Source of the DNA: UBA7957 sp965222695
GTDB taxonomy: Bacteria > Pseudomonadota > Gammaproteobacteria > Granulosicoccales > Granulosicoccaceae
Assembly: GCA_965222695.1 (NCBI GenBank)
Contig: OZ244967.1
Span: forward strand, 1,054,001 to 1,118,000
Direction: 5' to 3'
Length of the DNA: 64,000 nucleotides
Positions 8,719 through 15,878 of this stretch are shown piece after piece (the first letter of the stretch is position 1; every line of letters starts with the position of its first letter). Below the pieces are notes generated by a model. The model had not been told where the DNA came from, searched no databases, and saw nothing but the letters and a program-made list of their open reading frames with translations. The position numbers and the translations under genes are program-made.

Positions 8719-9732
8719 ATGAAACTCGCTTCGTTAAAAAAAGGCCGTGACGGCAAATTAATTATTGTCTCACGTGATTTAAGCCAAGCCGTCTCCGCTG
8801 CCGATATCGCGCCGACGCTGCAATTCGCGCTGGATAACTGGGGTGATACAGCGCCTAAGCTGCTAGCCCGCTATGATGCCTTGAATGAGGGCGGGCAAGA
8901 AGGCAGCTTTGACTTTCAGGAATCCAACTGTGCCTCGCCCCTGCCCAGGGCCTATCATTGGGCCGACGGCAGCGCCTATGTCAATCATGTGGAACTGGTC
9001 AGAAAAGCGCGTAATGCGGAAATGCCGGAAAGTTTCTGGCACGATCCACTGATGTATCAGGGTGGCTCCGATAGTTTTATCGGCCCGCGGGACGACGTAC
9101 CTCTCGGCAGTGAAGACTGGGGTATAGACTTCGAAGCCGAAGTGGCGGTCGTTACCGACGATGTGCCCATGGGTGCCGATGCCAATAGCTGCGCCCGACA
9201 TATCAAACTGATTATGCTTGTTAATGATGTCAGCCTGCGCGGTTTGATTCCGGCAGAATTGGCCAAGGGCTTTGGTTTCTTTCAGTCTAAACCTTCAAGC
9301 GCCTTTTCGCCGGTAGCGGTAACGCCCGATGAGTTGGGTGATGCATGGCAGGATGGTCGTGTCCATTTGCCGCTCTTGGTGCAGTATAACGGCGAACCCT
9401 TCGGTAAAGCCAATGCCGGGGAAGATATGACTTTCAATTTCCCCCAGATTGTCGCCCATGCTGCAAAGACCCGGCCTTTAGGTGCCGGAGCAATCATCGG
9501 CAGTGGTACCATTTCCAATAAACAGGAGCTGGAACACGGTTCTGCAATCAAAGAGGGTGGAGTCGGATACTCCTGCATCGCTGAAGTCCGAATGATCGAG
9601 ACCATTAACCAGGGCCGGCCGGAAACGTCTTTTATGAAATTCGGCGATAAGGTCCGAATTGAAATGCAGGACCAGAACGGCAACAGCATTTTTGGCGCGA
9701 TTGACCAAACCGTCATAGAATACAAAGCATGA
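8719..9732 (+). CDS. Fumarylacetoacetate hydrolase family protein
   Basis: 337 residues starting MKLASLKKGRDGKLIIVSRD at the ATG at 8719. Family landmarks are LPRAYHWADGSAYVNHVELVRKAR, DPLMYQGGSDSFIGPRDDV, the acidic metal-binding segment GIDFEAEVAVVTDDVP, and LVNDVSLRGLIPAELAKGFGFFQSKP. Such enzymes hydrolyse fumarylacetoacetate to fumarate and acetoacetate, with fumarylpyruvate as an alternative substrate in gentisate pathways. The nearby acetoacetate-CoA ligase favours the acetoacetate-yielding version. Its stop overlaps the isomerase start by 4 nt. Confidence 0.9.
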   Translation: MKLASLKKGRDGKLIIVSRDLSQAVSAADIAPTLQFALDNWGDTAPKLLARYDALNEGGQEGSFDFQESNCASPLPRAYHWADGSAYVNHVELVRKARNAEMPESFWHDPLMYQGGSDSFIGPRDDVPLGSEDWGIDFEAEVAVVTDDVPMGADANSCARHIKLIMLVNDVSLRGLIPAELAKGFGFFQSKPSSAFSPVAVTPDELGDAWQDGRVHLPLLVQYNGEPFGKANAGEDMTFNFPQIVAHAAKTRPLGAGAIIGSGTISNKQELEHGSAIKEGGVGYSCIAEVRMIETINQGRPETSFMKFGDKVRIEMQDQNGNSIFGAIDQTVIEYKA

Positions 9733-10373
9733 AACTATACAGTTACTTTCGCTCATCGGCTGCCTATCGGGTAAGGATTGCACTTAATCTAAAAGGACTG
9801 GACTGGGAAACTATTCCCGTCAATCTGCTCAAGGGTGAAGAAAGCGCCTCACCCTACCGGGCAGTCAATCCGCAGGGCGTGGTGCCTTCTCTTGAGGATG
9901 GAGGCCGGATATTAACCCAATCCATGGCCATCATAGAATATCTGGAAGAAAAGTATCCCGAGCCTGCATTATTATCCGACGATTTGCTGCAACGTGCAAA
10001 AATCCGCGCCATTGCCAATATCATCGCCTGTGATATCCATCCGCTGAACAATTCAAAAATTTTAAAATACCTTGTTAGCGAACTTTCCGTTACGGAAGAA
10101 CAAAAACTCGCTTGGTACGGTCTGTGGGTACAGGAAGGATTTCAGGCCATTGAAACACTCATTCGGGAAAACGCCAATGGCCGATACTGCTTCGGCGATG
10201 CGCCTACCCTGGCGGACGTCACCTTAATTCCACAAGTATACAACGCCAACCGCTTTAAGGTGGATTTGACGGAATTTCCCCTGATACGCGGGATCAACGA
10301 TCATTGCCTCAGCCTGCCCGCATTTGCCGCTGCCGTGCCGGAAAACCAGATCGATGCCCCGCAACCACCCTAG
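9729..10373 (+). CDS. maiA: Maleylacetoacetate isomerase (zeta-class GST)
   Basis: 214-residue glutathione transferase. The zeta-class active-site signature YSYFRSSAAYRVRIALNLKG lies at residues 4-23, and N-terminal GSH-binding NPQGVVPSLEDGG and QSMAIIEYLEEKYP follow. The enzyme isomerises maleylacetoacetate to fumarylacetoacetate using glutathione, the step just before the upstream hydrolase. Maleylpyruvate isomerase is a close relative and cannot be excluded by sequence alone. It is the last gene of the operon and overlaps the preceding stop by 4 nt. Confidence 0.9.
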   Translation: MKLYSYFRSSAAYRVRIALNLKGLDWETIPVNLLKGEESASPYRAVNPQGVVPSLEDGGRILTQSMAIIEYLEEKYPEPALLSDDLLQRAKIRAIANIIACDIHPLNNSKILKYLVSELSVTEEQKLAWYGLWVQEGFQAIETLIRENANGRYCFGDAPTLADVTLIPQVYNANRFKVDLTEFPLIRGINDHCLSLPAFAAAVPENQIDAPQPP

Positions 10374-10375
10374 GA

Positions 10376-10401
10376 GGTAGGAGCGAGGCCTCCTCGCGAA
10401 G
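10376..10401. repeat. REP-like palindromic repeat, copy 1
   Basis: GGTAGGAGCGAGGCCTCCTCGCGA lies directly after maiA. The core AGGAGCGAGGCCTCCT is a stem, and the unit resembles the TGTAGGAGCGAGG REP class. Two more copies occur in opposite orientation at 22853-22983. It sits between convergent genes, the usual location. Confidence 0.7.
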
Positions 10402-10417
10402 ATTCACGGCTATTTCT

Positions 10418-10888
10418 TCAACGCGATTGTTCCAAAAACGAAGGGTCAATCTGACCCAAAAGGCGTTCTACGCGGCTTCGGTTAACACCGAAGTCGCTGT
10501 GCCCCAGTCGAGAGGCACTTCGAATGAAAACCCGATTTTCACGGGATTCGGCCATTATCTCAAGATCATCGACAAACCCCAGCAGCCGGCTTCTGTATTC
10601 AATGTGGAGATACATCTCCTCGTCGGTGATAATGGTTGCGTATTGATCATTTTCGATAATATTCCTAAGTTGCCGAAGGATTGCAGCTGTATCCCCAGTG
10701 ATAAAGGGTACGGCGTGCGATGGCGAGGGATCATGAGAACTCACGCAATTGGGCGAAGCAGGGCAGGGTGCCAGTGTCCCGGTGTTTGAGTAAAGGTGTC
10801 CGGGTGCGGGGCTGAACTTTTTCACGGCCAGTCGGGCCAGGATAAAAAACGATAAAACAACAATAATTGCATAGATCCAGAATTTCAT
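10418..10888 (-). CDS. DUF1499 family membrane-anchored protein
   Basis: 156 residues with one N-terminal membrane segment (about residues 4-22, FWIYAIIVVLSFFILARLAV). The DUF1499 hallmark LAPCPASPNCVSSHD follows at about residues 39-53. The remainder is a small alpha/beta domain with EYRSRLLGFVDDLEI. Function is unknown; members are periplasmic or membrane associated. It converges with the maiA operon and nothing in the sequence suggests regulation. Confidence 0.85.
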   Translation of the reverse strand: MKFWIYAIIVVLSFFILARLAVKKFSPAPGHLYSNTGTLAPCPASPNCVSSHDPSPSHAVPFITGDTAAILRQLRNIIENDQYATIITDEEMYLHIEYRSRLLGFVDDLEIMAESRENRVFIRSASRLGHSDFGVNRSRVERLLGQIDPSFLEQSR

Positions 10889-11002
10889 TTGATTGCTATT
10901 TCCTGTTCATGCTGTGAATGTCCTGATTGGCGGACTTAATCGCTGATACGTCCACGCATCCTTGTGCTTCAGCTTACAAAATCGATCGAATAAACGGTTT
11001 TG

Positions 11003-11419
11003 TCAATTATATTTTCGATCTTTGGCCGATTTGATGGCAGCGAATGTCAGCAGCGCCCAGCCGAGGATAAAGCCGAATCCTCCGGCCGCAGTGATAGCCC
11101 CCAACGCGCTTATCTGAAATATAGCAAGCAGATAAAGACTTCCTGAAAATAAAATAACTCCAGCCAAAAAACTATAGGCCGCCAGATCCACAAGCTTTGT
11201 CGGCTGTATTACTGCCCTGATAATTCCGGTTATAATGAGCGCAATCGCGTGAATCGTCTGGTAATCAACCGCGGTTTCGTACCAGGCCATTTGTTGTTCG
11301 CTAAAATGGCTTTTCAGTCCGTGTGCACCGAACGCACCCAGTATCACGGCCAGCATTGCCGTTACGGTTCCCAGTGCAATCCACCGCGCGGAAACATATT
11401 GCCGGGAAGAGTGATTCAT
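11003..11419 (-). CDS. DUF423 family inner-membrane protein (YgdD-like)
   Basis: 138 residues with four predicted membrane segments. The DUF423 pattern LGAFGAHGLKSHFSEQQMAWYETAVDYQ is at about residues 26-54, and a glycine-rich C-terminal segment (LGAITAAGGFGFILGWALL) follows. Function is unknown. It is divergent from yajQ with only 31 bp between the two starts, so the promoters must overlap. Confidence 0.88.
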   Translation of the reverse strand: MNHSSRQYVSARWIALGTVTAMLAVILGAFGAHGLKSHFSEQQMAWYETAVDYQTIHAIALIITGIIRAVIQPTKLVDLAAYSFLAGVILFSGSLYLLAIFQISALGAITAAGGFGFILGWALLTFAAIKSAKDRKYN

Positions 11420-11450
11420 ACTTTGATTAATTCATTGAGGAGAATTGTAG

Positions 11451-11933
11451 GTGCCATCTTTTGATATCGTATCCGAAGTTGATCGGCATGAGCTGACGAA
11501 TGCCATCGATCAGGCAAATCGTGAAATCAGCAACCGCTATGATTTCAAGGGAAGCGGAGCGCAAATCACTATCAGTGATGCAACTCTGACCTTAACTGCG
11601 CAAAGCGAATTTCAAGTCAAGCAAATGCAACCCATATTGTACCAGAAACTGGCGAATCGCAAGATCGATGTCGCTTGCCTGGATGAAGGGGAAGTTGAAG
11701 AAATCGGTAAAGGAGCGCGGCTGAGTGCGATGGTCCGGCAGGGAGTTGATAAAGATCTCGCCCGGAAAATCGTCAAAATGATTAAGGATACCAAGCTTAA
11801 AGTTCAGGCTGCGATTCAGGGCGAGCAGGTTCGAGTCAGCGGCAAGAAACGGGACGATTTACAGCAGATCATTGCGTTGATGAAGAAGGCTGAGCTGGGT
11901 TTACCCTTGCAGTATATCAACTTCAGGGATTGA
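11451..11933 (+). CDS. yajQ: YajQ family nucleotide-binding protein
   Basis: 160 residues beginning PSFDIVSEVDRHELTNAIDQ, the conserved YajQ N-terminus; GTG start at 11451 preceded by GAGGAG. ISNRYDFKG, IDVACLDEGEVEEIGKG and the carboxy-terminal PLQYINFRD are all diagnostic. The family has two ferredoxin-like domains; some members bind cyclic di-GMP and act with transcription factors. The size is exactly that expected. Confidence 0.93.
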   Translation: MPSFDIVSEVDRHELTNAIDQANREISNRYDFKGSGAQITISDATLTLTAQSEFQVKQMQPILYQKLANRKIDVACLDEGEVEEIGKGARLSAMVRQGVDKDLARKIVKMIKDTKLKVQAAIQGEQVRVSGKKRDDLQQIIALMKKAELGLPLQYINFRD

Positions 11934-11993
11934 AAATTCAGTAGGGTCGAGATTGCAATAATTTATCAGATAAGCCTGGTTGGCTTAACGCGG

Positions 11994-12026
11994 CCGGTAA
12001 GAGGGTGAAGTTACCCCTCTTACCGG
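11994..12026. terminator. Hairpin between yajQ and the DUF1127 gene
   Basis: Perfect 12-bp stem CCGGTAAGAGGG (11994-12005) and CCCTCTTACCGG (12015-12026) with a 9-nt loop. It sits between convergent genes and probably terminates both; no long T-tract follows on the plus strand. Confidence 0.7.
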
Positions 12027-12035
12027 ATAGGGGTC

Positions 12036-12260
12036 TTAATCCTGCCAGAATGCCTTCCTGCACTCTTTTTTCACGTCGTGGCGATCGAGCCCGATGTCTT
12101 TGAGCAGATGGTCCGGCAATTCGGCCAGCTGACGCCGCTGAATGGCTCGCTGTCGCCAGGTTTTCAGTGTGATGCGGAGGCTATGCAACAGCATCTCAAC
12201 CCCTATGGGCCTCTTAACCGTTAAATCCAATGTGTCATGATAGTGGTTCGCCAGTGCCAT
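12036..12260 (-). CDS. DUF1127 small protein
   Basis: 74 residues with the C-terminal DUF1127 motif RRQLAELPDHLLKDIGLDRHDVKKE. Members are short arginine-rich proteins, some of which act in phosphate/RNA regulation in alphaproteobacteria; the role here is unknown. It is divergently transcribed from the LysR regulator gene with about 130 bp between starts, a common pairing in proteobacteria. Confidence 0.85.
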   Translation of the reverse strand: MALANHYHDTLDLTVKRPIGVEMLLHSLRITLKTWRQRAIQRRQLAELPDHLLKDIGLDRHDVKKECRKAFWQD

Positions 12261-12362
12261 TTTTAGCCTCCTTTTTTGTTCGGGTTAATGGAATTTTGCG
12301 ATTCTGGATAAATTCTAGGGCAAAAAAATTTAGTTGACAAACGGGTATTATTAATGCATAGA

Positions 12363-12377
12363 CTTAGAATATCTAAG
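12363..12377. promoter_or_regulatory. Palindromic operator candidate at the LysR gene
   Basis: CTTAGAATATCTAAG has perfect 6-bp arms around 3 nt and lies 16 bp before the regulator start. A TTGACA box at 12334-12339 stands upstream, so the palindrome would overlap the start of transcription or the -10 region. The binding factor is not identified; autoregulation is possible. Confidence 0.4.
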
Positions 12378-12393
12378 CCATCAAGAGAACACC

Positions 12394-13293
12394 ATGCCCG
12401 CTTCCATACCGCCACTCAATGCCATGCGCGCATTTGAAGTCGCTGCCCGTCGGGGAAGTTTTGTCAAAGCTGCCGAAGAACTTTTTGTGACTCCGGCTGC
12501 AATCAGCCATCAGGTAAAGCTGCTGGAGCAGCATGTGGGACAGGCACTGTTCCACCGGCGACATCGTGGATTGCAATTGACCGAAGCCGGGCAAAAGCTA
12601 TTGCCAGAGCTGACCCGGGGATTTGCCCATTTTGAACGGGGAGTCGGCGGCCTGGCGGCAGAGGGATTATCCGGCAGCCTGGTAGTCAGAGTGTTACCGT
12701 CATTCGCCACCCTTTGGCTGATTCCGCGCCTGGGCAGCTTTTTGGCTGATTATCCGGAAATTGAAGTATGCATCAGGGCTGAATGGAAATTACCTGAAGT
12801 CATCAGGCAGGGCGCTGATATTGGCATTTTTTATGGCCTTGGGGATTATCCCGGGCTGGTAACCCAATTACTGATGCGTGAAGAGATATTTCCGGTATGT
12901 TCTCCGGGTTTGCTGAACCAGGCGCCATTGCGCCGCTTTGCCGATCTGGAAAAGCATCATTTATTGCATGACATCGATACCAATGACGACGAGCCCACCA
13001 TGACCTGGAGGCGATGGCTGCGTGATGCCGGAACTACAAATATCGATCCCGAACGCGGCACCAAATTCAGCAATTCCACGCTTTTAACCAGAGCAGCGGT
13101 GATGGGGCAGGGAATCGCATTGGGTAGAAGTGCCCTGGTGGAAGACTATTTAAACAGCGGCCGTCTGGTTAGGCCCTTACCCGATGTGCGAATCGCTGAT
13201 TATGCTTACCATATAGTGACAAGTGAAGCGGGATTCAAAAAAGCCCGGGTACAGGCTTTTATCAATTGGCTTGAAGTGCAGCTTGACCGCTGA
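12394..13293 (+). CDS. LysR-type regulator of the GcvA group
   Basis: 299 residues. The N-terminal winged helix-turn-helix (residues 5-65) contains LNAMRAFEVAARRGSFVKAAEELFVTPAAISHQVK, characteristic of GcvA-like LysR proteins; the effector domain spans about 90-295. GcvA relatives often control amino-acid or beta-lactamase genes, so the target cannot be read from sequence. It is divergent from DUF1127 and followed, on the other strand, by nnrU after 2 nt. Confidence 0.88.
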   Translation: MPASIPPLNAMRAFEVAARRGSFVKAAEELFVTPAAISHQVKLLEQHVGQALFHRRHRGLQLTEAGQKLLPELTRGFAHFERGVGGLAAEGLSGSLVVRVLPSFATLWLIPRLGSFLADYPEIEVCIRAEWKLPEVIRQGADIGIFYGLGDYPGLVTQLLMREEIFPVCSPGLLNQAPLRRFADLEKHHLLHDIDTNDDEPTMTWRRWLRDAGTTNIDPERGTKFSNSTLLTRAAVMGQGIALGRSALVEDYLNSGRLVRPLPDVRIADYAYHIVTSEAGFKKARVQAFINWLEVQLDR

Positions 13294-13295
13294 GC

Positions 13296-13868
13296 TTAGC
13301 CGCGAACAATCAGCGGCATGCCGGTATAAAATCCGTGCAATGACACCAGGGCTGCATAAATCACCAGTGAAACCACCACCAGAATGATTTCATTTTTCAG
13401 AACCAGCGCTTGCTCCGGTTTTTGCCACTCGCCATCTCGCCGGTTAATCGTTATCTGCGATACCACAGCCCAAATTCCTAGGCCACCGAACAAAACCACC
13501 GATCGAATATCACCATTGGCGAGCAGGTGGGCGATACTCCAGACCAGTACACCTGCCAGCATCGGATGACGAATCAGGGTTTTGAGCCTGGTCGGTGTAT
13601 TAGCCGCGCCGAATAAAATAAACGAGACGATCATAAGTAGCATAGTCAGATGGCGGCCCCAGGAAGGCGGATTATAGACTGGCTCCGGTAAGGTGTTTTT
13701 CCAGCCGATCACCATAAACACAATCGATAACACTATGCCGAGCGCGAAAAAAGCCTGATATTTACTGCCAAGGCGGGTCATGATTTCCTGCCGCCTTGCG
13801 GGAGCGAAGGACGGGAACAAATGAAAAATAATCCAGAGCAGTACACCGAGAACGATCAGAAAAAGCAT
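13296..13868 (-). CDS. NnrU family membrane protein
   Basis: 190 residues with five to six hydrophobic segments; the N-terminal MLFLIVLGVLLWIIFHLFPS and RHLTMLLMIVSFILFGAANTPTRLKTLIRHPMLAGVLVWSIAHLLANGD match the NnrU pattern, which resembles isoprenylcysteine methyltransferase-type membrane proteins. NnrU is linked to nitrite/nitric-oxide metabolism in some bacteria but no denitrification gene is nearby. Convergent with the LysR gene. Confidence 0.85.
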   Translation of the reverse strand: MLFLIVLGVLLWIIFHLFPSFAPARRQEIMTRLGSKYQAFFALGIVLSIVFMVIGWKNTLPEPVYNPPSWGRHLTMLLMIVSFILFGAANTPTRLKTLIRHPMLAGVLVWSIAHLLANGDIRSVVLFGGLGIWAVVSQITINRRDGEWQKPEQALVLKNEIILVVVSLVIYAALVSLHGFYTGMPLIVRG

Positions 13869-13954
13869 CTTTTATATCCTGACATAAACAATTAGCTGGG
13901 CGCATAGAGCCTGTTTAATCGATACTGGATTGTATCACCGAATAGTTCTCTGAT

Positions 13955-14347
13955 TTATGTTTTTGCCTTGAATCGCGAGTGAACATTATTAAATTTGTAG
14001 GTTCCGGACTCGCTGAATTCCCCGTACTCCATTGAAAGCGCGATATAGCGCGTTTCGAATTGTTCCGCCAGATGCTCTTTCATCATATCGAACAGTTCGT
14101 CACAGGTTTTTTTCAGTGCTTGCGGCTTACGGCCGGCGCCGACCTTTAATGATGCATGAACAAAAGCGTAGTCTTCATCATCATCAGCCATCACAAAGTC
14201 GTGTAGCTCGATGGCTCTGGATCGAATGCCGCCGATCGGGAATATCCCGTCTTGCGCAATCAGAATTGCATTGGCTTTTTTCAGCATCCCTCGAATATCC
14301 ACATCAGGCTTTAAATTCTCGGTATATTCTATGACTAAATGGGGCAT
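13955..14347 (-). CDS. hpaF: 5-carboxymethyl-2-hydroxymuconate delta-isomerase
   Basis: 130 residues from the ATG complementary to 14345-14347 (MPHLVIEYTENL), the conserved start in which Pro2 is the catalytic base of this tautomerase-like trimer. Upstream frame residues are discarded. The family is about 126 residues. It isomerises carboxymethyl-hydroxymuconate in the meta-cleavage pathway for homoprotocatechuate. It lies 34 nt downstream of hpaD on the same strand, forming a short operon. hpaE, hpaG, hpaH and hpaI are not in the window. Confidence 0.9.
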   Translation of the reverse strand: MPHLVIEYTENLKPDVDIRGMLKKANAILIAQDGIFPIGGIRSRAIELHDFVMADDDEDYAFVHASLKVGAGRKPQALKKTCDELFDMMKEHLAEQFETRYIALSMEYGEFSESGTYKFNNVHSRFKAKT

Positions 14348-14381
14348 GGCATTTCTCGTTGCTATAGGCAGTTCCTCAGCC

Positions 14382-15233
14382 CTAAGTGACCGGGAACAGT
14401 GCATTAATCTGCCCGGTACCGGAACTGCCGAAATAGGGAGTAATCACTTCGACCTCGCCGGTATAGGCATCCCAACCCAATGCACCCAATAACATTGCGG
14501 TATCGTGCATAAACCCTTCGCCATGACATTTCTCCGCGTATTCGGGAAGCATGGCGGTGAATGTCTTCCAGTCCCCCTCTTGCCACAGTTTTATGACTTG
14601 TTGGTCCATCTGTTCCAAAAAGGGCGACCAAACCCGATGCAGGTACTGCTCGGCGACACCGTTTTGCGCAAATCGATGAGAAAGGGAGCCCGAAGCCAAG
14701 ATGGCGACGGTACCATCGTACTTCTCTTCTACCGCCTGTCTGAGTGCTTTACCGAGTGTAGCGCTATCGTTCAGATCGTGCACCGTGCACATGGCAGCTA
14801 TGGAGACGATTTTAAAGTGTTTGTCCACGTTCATATAGCGCATGGGCACGAGCGTGCCGTATTCCAAGGCCAGGCTTGTGGTGTCATGAGCACGGGTTCT
14901 GACACCGGCCTCGGTGGCCGATTCCGCGATCAGAAGACCAAGCTCGGGATTGCCATGATATTCATAGTCCATATTGTTAATGAAATGCGGCAGCTCGTTG
15001 CTTGTGTAGTTTCCTGTAAAATGAGAGGCATTATTGATGTGATAGCCGGAATTAACGAGCCAATGGGTATCAAAGACCACCATGGTATCCACGCCCAATT
15101 CCCGGCAACGCCGGCTGATTTCCTTGTGGCCGTTTATCGCTGCCTCGCGGCATCCCTTGTGCGGGCCGTCCAGTTCCGATAAGTACATGGAAGGAACGTG
15201 TGTAATTTTTGCGGCCAAAGCTAATTTTCCCAT
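14382..15233 (-). CDS. hpaD: 3,4-dihydroxyphenylacetate 2,3-dioxygenase
   Basis: 283-residue extradiol dioxygenase of the LigB-type HpaD group. The conserved N-terminal MGKLALAAKITHVPSMYLSE and GPHKGCREAAINGHKEI are present, with histidines H12 and the DTHWLVNSGYH segment as the likely iron site. The C-terminus contains YFGSSGTGQINALFP. It opens the homoprotocatechuate ring in 4-hydroxyphenylacetate catabolism. It is first in the operon with hpaF and diverges from hpaR; the operators lie 56-93 bp upstream of its start, so repression by HpaR is expected. Confidence 0.92.
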   Translation of the reverse strand: MGKLALAAKITHVPSMYLSELDGPHKGCREAAINGHKEISRRCRELGVDTMVVFDTHWLVNSGYHINNASHFTGNYTSNELPHFINNMDYEYHGNPELGLLIAESATEAGVRTRAHDTTSLALEYGTLVPMRYMNVDKHFKIVSIAAMCTVHDLNDSATLGKALRQAVEEKYDGTVAILASGSLSHRFAQNGVAEQYLHRVWSPFLEQMDQQVIKLWQEGDWKTFTAMLPEYAEKCHGEGFMHDTAMLLGALGWDAYTGEVEVITPYFGSSGTGQINALFPVT

Positions 15234-15288
15234 GGCTTTACTCCGAAGCGTTGAATCGCTTATCAGTTGAATGGGTCTGTTTTTGAAT

Positions 15289-15326
15289 GCTAATATATTA
15301 GTAATATTAATCGCTAATATATTAGC
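15289..15326. promoter_or_regulatory. Tandem palindromic operators between hpaD and hpaR
   Basis: Two copies of the same element: GCTAATATATTAGT (15289-15302) and GCTAATATATTAGC (15313-15326), the second a perfect 14-bp palindrome, spaced 24 bp centre to centre. They sit in the divergent intergenic region, which fits binding by the MarR-family repressor HpaR. They also overlap the longest possible hpaR frame, supporting the downstream start chosen for hpaR. Confidence 0.8.
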
Positions 15327-15372
15327 AAGTCAAGCAGCCGATGGAACACCACAATTTAAGTATTCAATTCAA

Positions 15373-15837
15373 ATGATGAAGGCACAAATCGAGAGCAGAA
15401 ATTTACCCTTGTTGCTGGCCCAGGCCAGGGAAAACGTGATTTCCCACTTCAGACCTTTGCTGCATCACTTCGGCCTGACCGAGCAGCAGTGGCGGGTGTT
15501 GCGGATTTTGTGCGAGGAACGGGAAATGGAACCGCGGGAACTTTGTGAGATCTGCCAGATTCTCAGCCCGAGTATGGCAGGGATCCTCAAGCGCCTTGAG
15601 GAGATGGGTTTAATCCTAAAGCTACCGGTTGCAGCCGATAAGCGGCGGCTGGTCGTTACGGTCACGGCTAAGTCAGAAGCACTGATTCAGCGTATGGCGC
15701 CGCTGGTCAGGCAGCAGTACCTCTATCTTGAGGATGCCTGGGGAAAAGAGTTGATGAATCAACTCTACGAAACCATCGAAGCGCTGGGTGAAAAGAAAGA
15801 CATCAAGGTGAAAAGAGTGAAGCTGCCGGCCGTGTGA
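15373..15837 (+). CDS. hpaR: HpaR, MarR-family repressor of homoprotocatechuate catabolism
   Basis: About 154 residues from the ATG at 15373 (MMKAQIESRNLPLLLAQARE). The frame could start at 15271, but that would place the two operators inside the gene; the internal start matches HpaR length. The winged helix contains LTEQQWRVLRILCEE and LCEICQILSPSMAGILKRLEEMGLI, followed by the beta-wing DKRRLVVTVT. HpaR repressors are released by homoprotocatechuate or 4-hydroxyphenylacetate. Divergent from hpaD. Confidence 0.88.
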   Translation: MMKAQIESRNLPLLLAQARENVISHFRPLLHHFGLTEQQWRVLRILCEEREMEPRELCEICQILSPSMAGILKRLEEMGLILKLPVAADKRRLVVTVTAKSEALIQRMAPLVRQQYLYLEDAWGKELMNQLYETIEALGEKKDIKVKRVKLPAV

Positions 15838-15878
15838 ACCCGAACTTATCAAGTGGACGGACTACTAAGCTTAAATTT

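Noticed and set aside
15271..15372. Longer N-terminus for hpaR
   Set aside because: It would place both palindromic operators inside the gene and adds sequence unlike MarR proteins.
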